Positions 49,060-59,314 of a stretch of 64,000 nucleotides of DNA are shown here, piece by piece. Location: assembly GCA_003151335.1 (NCBI GenBank), contig PLXE01000115.1, forward strand, positions 1 to 64,000. The letters run 5' to 3'. The notes under the pieces are model-generated. The model made no database searches. It was not told where the DNA came from and saw only the letters and a list, made by a program, of their open reading frames with translations. This stretch comes from Acidobacteriaceae bacterium (lineage in GTDB: Bacteria > Acidobacteriota > Terriglobia > Terriglobales > Acidobacteriaceae). Within the stretch, counting starts at the first letter, position 1. Every line of letters begins with the position of its first letter. The translations under genes were made by a program, and so were the position numbers.

Positions 49060-49136
<77 letters not shown>

Positions 49137-49455
49137 ATATTTTAAATAAGATACGGCTCTTCTGAAATCACGAAAAATCGCGCTGTAGGCAAATTTGTAA
49201 CAGTGAAATCCTTACAGATCGACAACTACGACCTTCAGAGATTGCAGCAGAAAGCGTTGTAGTTCATCAAAATTAAACGCCGCCGGATTTTCGAGGCAGA
49301 AGGCCCTATCACCGGACGGCAGCTTATTGCATGGCGTGGTCTTCGGCCGCTATGAACGTCCCTGAAACGAGCGGGAGAGCTCGACTACCAAGACCGGGAC
49401 ATGACTTCCCCTCCGATTCCCACAAGGAAGGAATTTAGTTGGGAGCTGAAAATTG
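49137..49455. other. Region between tRNA-Pro and IS element
   Basis: About 320 nt of slightly AT-richer sequence directly 3' of the tRNA. No coding frame or terminator is convincing. As the 3' flank of a tRNA it is a typical integration position, but I found no duplicated tRNA end in the window. Confidence 0.35.
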
Positions 49456-50500
49456 TTAGGCCGCGACTGTATAGCGGTGATGCAGCCCACCGAGTCGCGG
49501 CAGAGAAATGACATTGTTCCCCTTCAGAGGTGCTGACACCGCAACCCGACCACCGGGAGTGTCCTTCCCGAGTCCGAGATGGGTCCGGTCCTCGTGGTAA
49601 TAACGGACGTACTTTTTCATCAGCCATCGCAGATGCCGCTCATTGAGAACGATCACATGATCGAGTAAGTCCCGCCGCACACTCCCAATCCAGCGCTCCG
49701 CAATTCCGTTCTGCCAAGGACTGCGGAATGCGGTCCGAATCGCTTGGCTGCCCATAGCCTTCACGGTTGAGACGACATCAGCGCCGAACTTTGCATCACG
49801 ATCAAAGATCAGGAAACGTTCCAGCTGCTGGCCATATTCCCACGTTTCGTGTAGTTGCAGCGCAACCCAAAGCGCGTTGGGATTACGGGTCACGTTGTGG
49901 AGGAGAATTCGACGCCGGTCATGGCTGATCATGAAAAAGCAGTACAGAATGCCGAAGGTGAGTGTCGGCACAGTGAAAAAGTCCATCGCGGCAATGGCCT
50001 CGCGATGGTTCCGCAGGAACGTCAACCAGCGCTTCGTGGGGTCCACAGGTCTCGGGGCTCGCCGAACCCATCTCGAAACCGTTGGTTCCGATTAGGTCGA
50101 AGCCAAGCTTGAGCAACTCGCTGTGAATGCGGGGCGCTCCCCAGGTTGGATTCTCGACAACCATTTGAAAAATCAAGGCTCGAATTTCTTTGCTCACCGG
50201 CTTTCGACCTCTCCTCGACCTGGCTCTTGAAAGCCATTTCCAATACAGCCGAAAGCCAGCACGATGCCAGCTGACAACGGTTCTGGGTGTCACCAGGGTG
50301 AGGGGTTCTTTCCATCGAACCCAAAGCCCTCGCAATACGACCCAAAACAGCTTGTGTGACGCAGTGAGGCGTTGGCGAGGCCGTTGGGCATGAACAGCCA
50401 GCAGCTGCTGACGCAGAGCGAGGTTTTCGAGGATGAGATCGGCGCGGGAGCGAAGAGGTCCCACCAGCCAGCCGAGAACGTGTCGAAGCAGCACAATCAA
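49456..50500 (-). pseudogene. Frameshifted integrase-core (DDE) transposase
   Basis: Two frames together give one transposase of about 348 residues. The N-terminal part (from a TTG at 50500; MIVLLRHVLGWLVGPLRSR, helix-turn-helix type region, then TWGAPRIHSELLKLGFDL) is in one frame. The C-terminal rve domain is in another, with AAMDFFTVPTLTFG (first Asp), FDRDAKFG (second Asp), RTAFRSPWQNGIAERWIG (catalytic Glu) and a YYHEDRTHLGL end. At about 50091-50095 one extra base relative to the family (GAC CTAA TCG GAA) shifts the frame; removing it restores SEPTVSRWVRRAPRP. Likely an inactivated IS copy. Terminal inverted repeats were not identified. Confidence 0.8.
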
Positions 50501-50988
50501 GGCACGAAAATCTTACCTGATGCCCTAACAGGGCGGTTCGTGAAGCGATTGATTCTGCGGGTGTACGAAGTTTTGACGAGGCACAGGCCGGAAACGGTCC
50601 GGCCAGGCGCGTTTATGCTCTCACGAGCAAGGGCGAGGCCCACCTGCGACTGCGGCGACAGTGCTTGATAAAGTCGCAACTTCAATGACGCGCTACGTGA
50701 AGCGCGTCGCCGAACTTGACGGCGCTACGCGAAACAGGTGACCTCCGGTTGGCCAGACATTGCGAAAACCCTCTACGGCTGTGGTTCAACTGCACCAGTA
50801 CCAAAACTGTTACACCGTGGACTCGACCTGGGCGTATACTTTGGTCGTAAAAATCGCGGATTCGAACGGAGTTCTCCTTGCGCCAGCGCGGACTCGCACC
50901 GAGGCTGGGTGTTCTCTAAAGAACAAGATCTTCGGGGTTCGCCCGAGGAGTTGCAGGACGTTCTTTCGTACGGGGAGCACGTACAGAA
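50501..50988. other. Gap between IS and membrane protein cluster
   Basis: Nearly 490 nt without a convincing gene. Holds an 8-bp palindrome, GACGCGCT (50687-50694) and AGCGCGTC (50701-50708). Possibly IS-flank debris plus the promoter for the next gene. Confidence 0.35.
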
Positions 50989-51444
50989 ATGGCGTTGGAT
51001 GCAACAAAACGAGCCGCGGGCATCATTCCAACCCCAGCAGAGCAAGAGCTCCTCGCGTCCTTACGGAATGTAATTGGAGAGCGGCCCGACGGTAGTGGTG
51101 AAGTTCCTGAGAAGACTAAGCCCAAGACCAAGGCCGAAGGCAAAGCCCCATTTAGTTTCTTGCAGTTCGTCTTCATCATTGCTCTGGCGCTCGATCTCTC
51201 TTTGATTTACGTCTACGTGCTGGATCTGTTTCCGGGAGTGGAGCAGAACACGGTTATACCCCGTCTTGCTCAGCTTCTCCCCATCGTTGGCGGCACGCTC
51301 CTAGTCTCTTATCTTGATCAAATCCGAGCGTGGGTTTTAGGTCTCACCGCCAAGACGAGGCGAGATTTGGAAATCCGCTCGCGCCACCTGCCTCCGCTGA
51401 AGGAAAGGCGCCGCCCGTCACTGGCGCCGCGCTCGACGCCGTAG
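50989..51444 (+). CDS. Membrane protein of unknown function, 151 aa
   Basis: ATG 50989 (MALDATKRAAGIIPTP) has GGGGAGC upstream. A Lys-rich cytosolic N-terminus (about 1-58) precedes two hydrophobic segments (FLQFVFIIALALDLSLIYVYVL and LAQLLPIVGGTLLVSYL) and a basic tail ending RPSLAPRSTP. No family recognised. The second frame overlapping its end may be its true C-terminus after a frameshift. Confidence 0.6.
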   Translation: MALDATKRAAGIIPTPAEQELLASLRNVIGERPDGSGEVPEKTKPKTKAEGKAPFSFLQFVFIIALALDLSLIYVYVLDLFPGVEQNTVIPRLAQLLPIVGGTLLVSYLDQIRAWVLGLTAKTRRDLEIRSRHLPPLKERRRPSLAPRSTP

Positions 51445-51851
51445 TCCCCGTTCAGAAAAGCTTGCCGCGGTACTACTTCCACGCTTACGTCACCGTGGAC
51501 GAGAAGGGCGACGCTCGGTCGTTTACGGACCAAGTACAGATAGACGACTACTTGCAGAAGCTGCAGAAGTGGATACCGGACAGGATTCTCAAGTCTGATC
51601 CGGGTGACTGTGCACAAGCGAATCCTTGTGAGGAGCTTAACCTTCGGGAAGAGACCGCTGGAAACGAAGTCATCCTTGTGACCGAGATTCTACAGAAGCC
51701 GGTCGTGAACTCGGCGAGCATCATCCCGCACAACCCGCTCAGGGCCCAGACGGTCAAGAAGAGTACCTGGCTGGAAACGCGTTCTTGCTTGTCCAACGTC
51801 GCCAGCTATTCACTGATGAACCATGACAAGCTGCACCGCAAGTCGAATTAA
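51330..51851 (+). CDS. Hypothetical soluble protein or frameshifted C-terminal part of the preceding gene
   Basis: Frame open from a GTG at 51330, 173 codons, overlapping the previous gene by 115 nt and the next by 29 nt. The overlap part is Pro/Ala-rich (linker-like); good coding character begins near QKSLPRYYFHAYVTVDEKG and runs to the KPVVNSASIIPHNP region. No SD near the start. It is either a separate gene with an uncertain start (51330-51460) or the continuation of the 50989 gene after a one-base shift. No family recognised. Confidence 0.5.
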   Translation: MGFRSHRQDEARFGNPLAPPASAEGKAPPVTGAALDAVVPVQKSLPRYYFHAYVTVDEKGDARSFTDQVQIDDYLQKLQKWIPDRILKSDPGDCAQANPCEELNLREETAGNEVILVTEILQKPVVNSASIIPHNPLRAQTVKKSTWLETRSCLSNVASYSLMNHDKLHRKSN

Positions 51852-54264
51852 AGGTCTGAGTTGGGTGTTGGCTCTGATCGTTCAGGGTTCCGCCGCGGCC
51901 CTGGCGCAGTCACCTCCCCAACTCTCCGAGCCACCGCGGGTTTATGTGGTTGACTTCGCGACCACAGGCTCCGATCCGCACTTTGCGAACCTGAGCTCGT
52001 TTACTCCGGATTTGATTCGTTTACAGTTGCTGGAAATGCCGGTGCTAGAGGTGGTGCGCACCGCATCCGCGCCGCCTTGCGGCGAGGCGAATCGCTCCTC
52101 CGGCCAGACCCAGGTCGCTCCCAATACCGGCGCGCATGTACCGAACGATTTCTTTCTGATTACGGGTTCGATTGCGTTCCGTTCCGCGGACATACAAATC
52201 AATGGCTCACTCGATAGGTGCAAGGACAAGAAGCTCGTACCCGTCACCTCAGATCAGGCGCTGTTTGTGCCGGGGAGGGCCCTGGAGCAGATTACGATCC
52301 TAACACAGTTTCTGGTTTACAAACTCGAAGCGATGCTTCCGGCGACCCAGGTCCGGATTGCAGCCATCCGCTCCCCCAATAAGAAGCTGGACACCGTTGC
52401 GGCTCAGCTCACGGAGCAAATAAAGCTGGAGATGACCCAGCATCCTGGCTTTCAGGTTTCCGATGCGCCCGAGACCACGGTCGTGATCGAGGGGGATCTA
52501 TCAAGAAGAACGGGGGGTTTTCTTGACGCCAATGTGCGAATCCGCTGGGGAGAGGATGTAAAACCGCTGCCGACCACAAGCGGACGCGCCGACAACGTTC
52601 CCGCCTTTCTCCGTGACACAGGCAAGTTCGTTTTCGATATGCTGTCGTCAGAAGTCATTGGCGAACGCTTCGGCTCGACAGACTATTTGGAGACAGCGCT
52701 GCCGGAGAAGCTGGTGGAAGATGGCAAGCGGCTGCTGTGCCGCGACCAAGCCCCCACCTGCAAACAGGACCCTCAGGCAGCTTTGAGATTGCTGACCGCC
52801 GCTGCGGGGAGATCATCCCCTGCGGATCCCAAGACACTCTACCTTCTGGGACTGGCACAGTCTGCCGCCCTCGGATTTCCGGAAGCGATCGCCACGCTCA
52901 CGCGCGTCGTGGAGATCAGCGACTCGGCCGGTACTCCTGACTCAGCTAAGCTGGCTATCCAAGCTCTCAATGCGATGGCTTCTGTCTACAACCAGGCAGG
53001 AGATACCCCAAAAGCCGCGACGTCTTATGCCAAGTCGTTGCAACGAGACCCCAGCCAGTCCGCCATCTACATTCGCCAGTCCGACACTTTGTTGGCGACA
53101 GATCCACTCGGCGCCATCAACGTGCTGCTGGACGGTCTGCGCCACGATCCGCAGTCGAAGTCCATTCATCCCGTCCTGCAGAGCGACGTCCTTAAGTTGA
53201 AGCCGGCTGACTTCGCAGCCGCTACTGATCTACTGCGCTCCGCAATGGGCAGCTTGCCCGTAAGCGACGAATATGCGCAGGCTTGCGCCTACGCCGCCTC
53301 GCAACTGCTGTACACCGACCTTGCGCGTGCGGAACAGTACTTGTCGCGAACGGATGGCCTCCGCTCGGCAGACTTAAGTCCTACAACGCGGAACTGGATC
53401 GCGCGCCTTCGGGCAGTTGGCGCTCTCCAGGAAAAGAATTACAAAACTGCCTATGCCTATGCCCTGCATGCTCAGAGCATTGTTGATGATGAGAAGTTCG
53501 ATGACCAGAAGATGAGCACCGCGCTTCTCTCGACAATCCAGGTCGCCTGGGCACAGTCCCTGAAAAAGGACGACCCCGAGAGAGCACGAATGCTGAATCA
53601 GGCTTACGATCGGGTTAAACCGCTAGCTTTGGCTGGCGATGACCAGGGTTACCAAAGCTTCATGGAAGTCAACCACTTGTTGCACCGGGACGCCGAATCG
53701 AAACAGGTTTTTTTCAACTTGCTGAACAAGAACGTTGACGACCATTATGCCGCTCGCGGCGTCTTGTTCGTCTGCGAGGAGTATTTGCTCGACGCCGACT
53801 GTGCTTACAAGGCGGCAGATCAGGCTCTGAAAAACCCCAGCGATGACATTGACTTGCAGTTGGACGGAGTGGAAGCTGCGGTCCTCTTCAACCAGAACAA
53901 AAAGGCATTGGAATGGCTGACCATCGTCGAGCAGCATGCGGAGGCCGACAGTATGACCAAGGCCATCGCGGGTTTCTACCGATTCTGGATTTCGTACGCC
54001 GAGAACAGCTCCTCAAGCAAGCAGGACTTCCAGCATCTGCTGACATCCTTGAATGAATACCACCACGTCGTCACAGCCGCCTCTTCGGGGTCCGTTGACA
54101 AGTGGTCCTTCCTGGGAGCCAGGCATATCTTAAATGAAAACAAGCTGCCCGCAACGACGAACCTGCCCGAGCACAAGAAGCAGGTCCTACTGGTAATCAT
54201 GGATGCGTTTGATCACCCGGAGAAAGGCACAGCAGGCCTGACCCGCCTGGCAGAACAAATGTAA
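51823..54264 (+). CDS. Secreted TPR-containing protein, 813 aa
   Basis: Begins with a signal peptide (MTSCTASRIKGLSWVLALIV, cleavage after ALA near residue 28). The first third resembles the FlgO/TolB-N-like domain that precedes TPRs (RVYVVDFATTGSDPHF; FLITGSIAFRSADIQING). From about residue 320 onward the sequence is helical repeats (LYLLGLAQSAALGFPEAI, ALNAMASVYNQAGD, AATSYAKSLQRDPSQ) with TPR spacing, continuing to the C-terminus. Likely a periplasmic scaffold. It starts within the previous frame and is followed by the 1403-aa G8 protein gene after about 410 nt. Confidence 0.75.
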   Translation: MTSCTASRIKGLSWVLALIVQGSAAALAQSPPQLSEPPRVYVVDFATTGSDPHFANLSSFTPDLIRLQLLEMPVLEVVRTASAPPCGEANRSSGQTQVAPNTGAHVPNDFFLITGSIAFRSADIQINGSLDRCKDKKLVPVTSDQALFVPGRALEQITILTQFLVYKLEAMLPATQVRIAAIRSPNKKLDTVAAQLTEQIKLEMTQHPGFQVSDAPETTVVIEGDLSRRTGGFLDANVRIRWGEDVKPLPTTSGRADNVPAFLRDTGKFVFDMLSSEVIGERFGSTDYLETALPEKLVEDGKRLLCRDQAPTCKQDPQAALRLLTAAAGRSSPADPKTLYLLGLAQSAALGFPEAIATLTRVVEISDSAGTPDSAKLAIQALNAMASVYNQAGDTPKAATSYAKSLQRDPSQSAIYIRQSDTLLATDPLGAINVLLDGLRHDPQSKSIHPVLQSDVLKLKPADFAAATDLLRSAMGSLPVSDEYAQACAYAASQLLYTDLARAEQYLSRTDGLRSADLSPTTRNWIARLRAVGALQEKNYKTAYAYALHAQSIVDDEKFDDQKMSTALLSTIQVAWAQSLKKDDPERARMLNQAYDRVKPLALAGDDQGYQSFMEVNHLLHRDAESKQVFFNLLNKNVDDHYAARGVLFVCEEYLLDADCAYKAADQALKNPSDDIDLQLDGVEAAVLFNQNKKALEWLTIVEQHAEADSMTKAIAGFYRFWISYAENSSSSKQDFQHLLTSLNEYHHVVTAASSGSVDKWSFLGARHILNENKLPATTNLPEHKKQVLLVIMDAFDHPEKGTAGLTRLAEQM

Positions 54265-54673
54265 CCGCGGTGGCCCGCGTCCACTTCCTCCGCCTCGAAG
54301 GGCCGAAACCGAGAGACTGAGCCAATTGTTAGCGGAATATCCGCTCGATTTCACGATCTTTCGTCAAACCCGGAAAGTCACTGGTCACATTTTTTTCTGG
54401 AAACAAGAGCGGTTTTGTAGTATTTCTTCATCCCAATTTCCTGATTCGTTTTCTTGGCCTTAACTTGTGTTTTTCGGATTCTGCTCCTGTGCTGGAGTAT
54501 TGCGTCGTGCGCCCACACCCTCGTCCTGTCTGCTCATTAGACCAACGGCCTTTTGTTGCCAAACCTCGTCCTGCGGCCGGACTTCTTGAGTATTGCAATC
54601 GGGAAACAGGTTGGGTGCCTGTCTACTTGACCGTCGAGGTGCAGGTTTAACTAGAAGCCTGAGGAGATGAGCC
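54265..54673. promoter_or_regulatory. Leader region of the G8 protein gene
   Basis: 409 nt, T-rich between 54380 and 54480 and then pyrimidine-rich. I see no gene. It probably carries the promoter and long 5' UTR of the next gene; the SD GAGGAG is at 54661-54666. Confidence 0.4.
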
Positions 54674-57600
54674 GTGAAAAGTGCTGTCCGTGCGCTGAGA
54701 AATGCGGCTGTTCGCGCGTCGCTGTTGGGTCTGTTAATTCTGGCTGTCAATGCCGTGAACTGGGCCGACACAACGAAGTTTTGTGGCGCAAATGGTCCCG
54801 AGACTCTAAATCCCTACGGCGATCTTAAGACCAACTATAAGACTAATCTAATCGTAAAGGGCCAATGCGATGTCAACGGCACCCCCGCTACGGGAGACAC
54901 CCTTCTTTACGTGTTTCAAAACGTGAACATCATCGGGGGCGGCTCGTTGATTTTCCATGACGACTACAACATCGATTTCTACGCCGAGTCCATCTTGGTT
55001 CAGGGCACCTTTACAGGAACGCCGCCGAATGCGACGCTGCTTCCAGGCAAGCTGATCGCAGCATCGACAAACAAGGGATTTATCCCGCAAAGCAGTAAAG
55101 CTTCTGACGTGCTGCCTTTCCAGAAGCGGCTGACCTTCCATCTATGGGGAGCAGAGGACAATCCCGGCATCGTGTGTGTGGGTAATGCGCAGCCCGGAGT
55201 TACGCCCTGCGGCATTCCGGACGCCCTTTGGACGGCGAATACGCTTATGGCGGACGATCTGATGATGAATCCGCCCCCGCCACCACCCCTTCCTAAGAAT
55301 ACGCAGTGCAAATCCATTACGGGATATGACAAGGTGCTTCCCGGCGACGACTGCTTCTATCAGTACGAAATCCAGGACCAGGTGGATAGGGACGCGGGCA
55401 GGAAGGCATACTTCGGTCACAAAGTGTTGGCAGTTTCCTTTGGCGGAGTGCTGCAATTGTTTGGATCGGAGGGCGTGAGTTATCTTCAGCAGGGCCAGAC
55501 GTGCACTCCCAACGTATCGAATACCGAATGCAATCCGGCATTCACCGGCACCAGTTGGGTACGGCTCACCGGAGTCACGGATGCAACCCACATTACGGTA
55601 AGCCGGGGCGTGGACTGGAAGGCGAACGACCATATCGTCGTGACCGGGACGGACTATCTGCCGTCGCACTCGCAAGAGGTCGTGTTGGCAGCGGATGCCG
55701 GCGGGGGGAAAAGCCTTACGCTACAGAGTCCCGGGGTGGAAACGCTAACGTATAACCATCGCGCAACTACTTATAAGCTGACTGACGTGCCTCAGGGTAT
55801 CGGACCGCAGGATGATCCCAACTTACCCGATCTGCATCGCGAAGTGGACACGCGCGCCGCGGTTGCCCTGTTGAACCGAAACATCCGGATCATCTCGGAG
55901 GGAGATGAACCTTCGAAAAAATTCACGGAAACACCCGGCAACTACTTTGGCGGGCACACCATCGTGCGCCAGGGCTTCGCCAGCTATCAAGTGCAGGGCG
56001 TGGAGTTTCGTCAGCTCGGGCAGGGAGGCCGGAAAGGCCGTTACCCGGTTCATTTCCACATGTTGCGAAAGACACCCCAGCCGGTACCTACCTCCCTCGA
56101 CCCAACTCCCGAACCCCTCAATTATCTGAAGGACTGCTCCATCTGGGATTCCATGACCCGATGGGTCACCGTGCACGCCACCCAGGGAATGTACCTCGCG
56201 CGCAACGTGGGTTACAAATCAATTGGGCACGGTTTCTATCTGGAGGATGCCACCGAAACCAACAACAAGATTTATGCCAACATCGGCGTTCTCGCCCGGG
56301 CTGCGATTATGGACACAACCCACAACCCACGGCAGGTGCCGGGAATTCTCGCGGACAATGAAGCTGTCGTCGGCCCGAAAAACATGGATTACATGCCGTT
56401 TCGCTCCGACTACAACCATCCTTCCATTTTCTGGATCACCAACGGTTGGAACGATTTCCAGTATAACTTCGCGGCTGGGGCGGCGACCTGTGGCGCCTGT
56501 TACTGGTGGATAGGAGCCGGCGTCAGCGGACCGTCGCAATACCAGACCTGGGACGGCTATGCCTCGCAGCAGATTAGAACGGATCTGCCGACGAACTATC
56601 AACGCGCGGGGATCACGCCGCTAAAGAATTTTGTGGGCAATTCCTGCGTGGCTGCCATGAGTTCGTTCCAGATGAACGGCCAGACCGGCGAGTGTCTGGG
56701 AATGCAACCCTCCGGCAGCGACGGTCTTGCGGCAGCTCCCTCCACGGCGCCTCCGGGACCGGTTGATTATCAGGGTGGCCAGCCTTTCCAAATCTACTAT
56801 CCGGTGTTAACCGACCAGCACAACCCGACGATTTGCGTCCCTGGTCCGGGAAACGACTGCTCCGCCGGCGCAACGGGGAGAAAACCCTGCGACGCTGGCG
56901 ATTTCTACGGCACCTGCACCATCACCCATCTGGACCACTACACTACCTCGTTTAACTTCGCACAGACGAATTTCGCAGCAGTCTGGCTGCGCAAAGGCTG
57001 GGACCTATTCAGCAACGGTGCCGTCACCGACGTACTGGGCGGCGGCCTGAACTTCATTACCGGCGGCGGTTACACACGTTCGGATGTGAATCTGGGAGAA
57101 TGGCTGCTGGCGCGCAACACCGTCCTCATCGGCCACTCCCAGAAGCCCGGCGAGAATAATTTCGCCTCCGATGTGGGACCGTTCAATGAGGATTCCGGAC
57201 TTAGTTGCGACAGCAGTACCACTTCGGCGCGTAACCATTGTGAATACGCCGCTGGCGGGGTGACCTTTAATCTGCCGATCTTTCCGGGTCAGAAGCTACT
57301 CAACATCTACGACGGGCCGTCACATCAGGATAGCAACGCTTTTATGGACATCAACACGGCGACCATCGATGACTGCCATGCAAGCGAGGGTGGAGACTGT
57401 ATTACAAGCAAGGTGCCCTTAGCCTGGAATTTCGGCGTGTTGCAGGACAAGAAGAGCTCCTCCTGTTATTTGCCCAATGCCGCCATTGGATGGAAACAGC
57501 CTAACGGCTTCTATTATCCGCCGGCTTTCCACTCCCGGAATCTCTGGTTTAGCAACGTCGATATTCGGCACTTTGTCGTCGAGCCTCTGTTTAAGCCAAT

Positions 57601-58885
57601 CACGCCTGGCGAGTATGACCCGTTTCAACAGAACCAGACAGGGGTGAATAACCGCTATTGCACACATAGTATCGACATGTTCAGCAAGAGCTTCAACCAT
57701 ATTGACCGGCAGACGGTGCTGAACGACGACGATGGTACGCTGACCGGGCTGGTAGCCATGTTGAAAGGTGCGCCGGCTGCGCGTCCGACCATCTCCATTA
57801 ACGAGGACCCCTACTTCAACGCGCCTCTCTCCACTCCGGAGTGCCTGTCGGATATCAATGTAAAACCACCATTGCCCCTGCCTAAGGGCTTGCCGTTTAC
57901 CGCCAGCACCAGTCCTTACGAGTGGCTGAGCACTGCGGTCATCGCGGACTGCGCCATTAACAACAAGCAATGCGTGGACCTGTCTGACTCCGACCTCGTG
58001 ATCAGATGGGCGAGTGACTGCGGTAACTCGAATTGCCGGGGTGTGCCTTTGTTCCGCGAGTATCTGACCACTGACGAGTTCACCGACAACACCCGCCCGC
58101 AGATTCGCATGATGGGGCAGTCTACTGGCCAGCGCAGTACGCTCTCCCTGAACTATGGGGCGTATTACATGGATACAACCCAAAACTGCACTTCTCAAGG
58201 GGGCTGTCCGAAATGTGTCCTGCACGACAAGGACAACCCAAAAATATGCCTTAGGTACGACACCGAGTGGCATCCAAGCGTCTTCCTGGGCGGGCACACC
58301 TACTATGTCTATTTCATCTACGCCACCGATACGACGAAACAGAAATACGACATTTACGTTCCCAAAGCAAGCCTGAGCGAACTGAACGTGCAGCCGATCC
58401 GGATCGATCCATCGAACGGTTACGGCATCACCCCTGTTACCAGTAACCCCTTTATCAAGGCTGACTACAACGATCCGATCTTGACCGTCAACCTGGACCT
58501 CACCGCGCAAAGTGATGTATTTGCCAACAGCAAGAAAGCGTTCTGTAGACCAAAGAGCTACTGCACGCCCTCGGGAGATCAGTGTGTGTGCAAGGACAAG
58601 AACAACTGCCAGGATTCGGACTGCGCCTGGGGGCCCAGCGATATCGATTGCCCGGCCGATCCCGCGAATCCCAACCTTCAGCCGTGTTTCGGTTTCAGCT
58701 TTACCATGCCCGCAGGATTCAAGGCGCCGGACACACCGCTGCCGCCACCCGCCGATCGGTTTGTGGCTTTCACCGGCAACAAGAAAAGCGACCCATACTT
58801 TTCCAAAGGTATCGTGACCTTCGAGAATGGTAAGAGCATTAGCCCAGAGGATGCCTGTGTATATGACCCAGTTCCTACGCAGTAG
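54674..58885 (+). CDS. Large secreted G8/CEMIP-like beta-helix protein
   Basis: GTG start at 54674 with GAGGAG upstream; 1403 residues. N-terminal signal peptide (about 1-31). Residues about 80-130 have G8-domain character (GGSLIFHDDYNIDF, ESILVQGTFTG). Further on are landmarks shared with the CEMIP/TMEM2/PKHD1L1 group: VRLTGVTDATHITVSRG, DHIVVTGTDYLPSHSQEV, the TRAAVALLNRNIRII segment, FGGHTIVR, GVEFRQLGQGGRKGRYPVHFHM (about 440-463) and GHGFYLEDATETNN (about 517). The rest is beta-helix-like plus a Cys-rich tail. Animal relatives bind or cleave hyaluronan; the bacterial substrate is unknown but probably an extracellular polysaccharide. Confidence 0.8.
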   Translation: MKSAVRALRNAAVRASLLGLLILAVNAVNWADTTKFCGANGPETLNPYGDLKTNYKTNLIVKGQCDVNGTPATGDTLLYVFQNVNIIGGGSLIFHDDYNIDFYAESILVQGTFTGTPPNATLLPGKLIAASTNKGFIPQSSKASDVLPFQKRLTFHLWGAEDNPGIVCVGNAQPGVTPCGIPDALWTANTLMADDLMMNPPPPPPLPKNTQCKSITGYDKVLPGDDCFYQYEIQDQVDRDAGRKAYFGHKVLAVSFGGVLQLFGSEGVSYLQQGQTCTPNVSNTECNPAFTGTSWVRLTGVTDATHITVSRGVDWKANDHIVVTGTDYLPSHSQEVVLAADAGGGKSLTLQSPGVETLTYNHRATTYKLTDVPQGIGPQDDPNLPDLHREVDTRAAVALLNRNIRIISEGDEPSKKFTETPGNYFGGHTIVRQGFASYQVQGVEFRQLGQGGRKGRYPVHFHMLRKTPQPVPTSLDPTPEPLNYLKDCSIWDSMTRWVTVHATQGMYLARNVGYKSIGHGFYLEDATETNNKIYANIGVLARAAIMDTTHNPRQVPGILADNEAVVGPKNMDYMPFRSDYNHPSIFWITNGWNDFQYNFAAGAATCGACYWWIGAGVSGPSQYQTWDGYASQQIRTDLPTNYQRAGITPLKNFVGNSCVAAMSSFQMNGQTGECLGMQPSGSDGLAAAPSTAPPGPVDYQGGQPFQIYYPVLTDQHNPTICVPGPGNDCSAGATGRKPCDAGDFYGTCTITHLDHYTTSFNFAQTNFAAVWLRKGWDLFSNGAVTDVLGGGLNFITGGGYTRSDVNLGEWLLARNTVLIGHSQKPGENNFASDVGPFNEDSGLSCDSSTTSARNHCEYAAGGVTFNLPIFPGQKLLNIYDGPSHQDSNAFMDINTATIDDCHASEGGDCITSKVPLAWNFGVLQDKKSSSCYLPNAAIGWKQPNGFYYPPAFHSRNLWFSNVDIRHFVVEPLFKPITPGEYDPFQQNQTGVNNRYCTHSIDMFSKSFNHIDRQTVLNDDDGTLTGLVAMLKGAPAARPTISINEDPYFNAPLSTPECLSDINVKPPLPLPKGLPFTASTSPYEWLSTAVIADCAINNKQCVDLSDSDLVIRWASDCGNSNCRGVPLFREYLTTDEFTDNTRPQIRMMGQSTGQRSTLSLNYGAYYMDTTQNCTSQGGCPKCVLHDKDNPKICLRYDTEWHPSVFLGGHTYYVYFIYATDTTKQKYDIYVPKASLSELNVQPIRIDPSNGYGITPVTSNPFIKADYNDPILTVNLDLTAQSDVFANSKKAFCRPKSYCTPSGDQCVCKDKNNCQDSDCAWGPSDIDCPADPANPNLQPCFGFSFTMPAGFKAPDTPLPPPADRFVAFTGNKKSDPYFSKGIVTFENGKSISPEDACVYDPVPTQ

Positions 58886-59314
58886 CCGATGCTGGGTAAG
58901 GCGGAAGATGAGAAGCCGCGACGGGGTGCGGTGTTCTCGGTGACCATGCTCGGGCTTGCGTCTCATGCCGAACCCGGAAGACCTGCTGTGTTGTACTGAC
59001 GGCCCGCATGGTAGTGTCCTAGCCCTAGGTCCTACCTTTGCAGGCTGATTGCAAGCTGTTGAATCAAAAAGGCTCGCGGGGGCCGCCAGCAGCTACCCCG
59101 ATCGATGATCCGCAGGACAGCCCAGAGTCGACGAGGAGACAGAACGTTTGGTGGCACAGATGGCGAAAGAGAATCCCACCTACCCACAACTCCGGCATTA
59201 TCTAGATTTGTAGCTATGGCAGACGAGTTTCTCTCCGGTTTCTGACGCAAGAACTTAGGTACCGGGGTTATACTTGGCAGCATTGACCTTGGCATCCAGC
59301 CGGGAGGTGCTCGG
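58886..59314. other. Intergenic region with integrase remnant
   Basis: 429 nt. Apart from the remnant listed at 59136-59218 I see no gene. An SD-like GGGAGG is at 59302-59307 for the next gene. Confidence 0.4.
59136..59218 (+). pseudogene. Integrase/transposase fragment
   Basis: Plus-strand frame reading DEETERLVAQMAKENPTY then PQLRHYLDL and stop. The RLVAQMAKENPT(Y/W)G-like segment is the conserved stretch just before the rve domain of IS-encoded integrases (compare IFQMVVENPTWG in the IS at 49.5-50.5 kb). Only about 27 codons remain. Confidence 0.4.

Noticed and set aside
57419-58966. 515-codon minus-strand frame opposite the G8 protein gene
   Set aside because: Val/Arg-rich shadow with no motif; the plus strand carries the conserved motifs.
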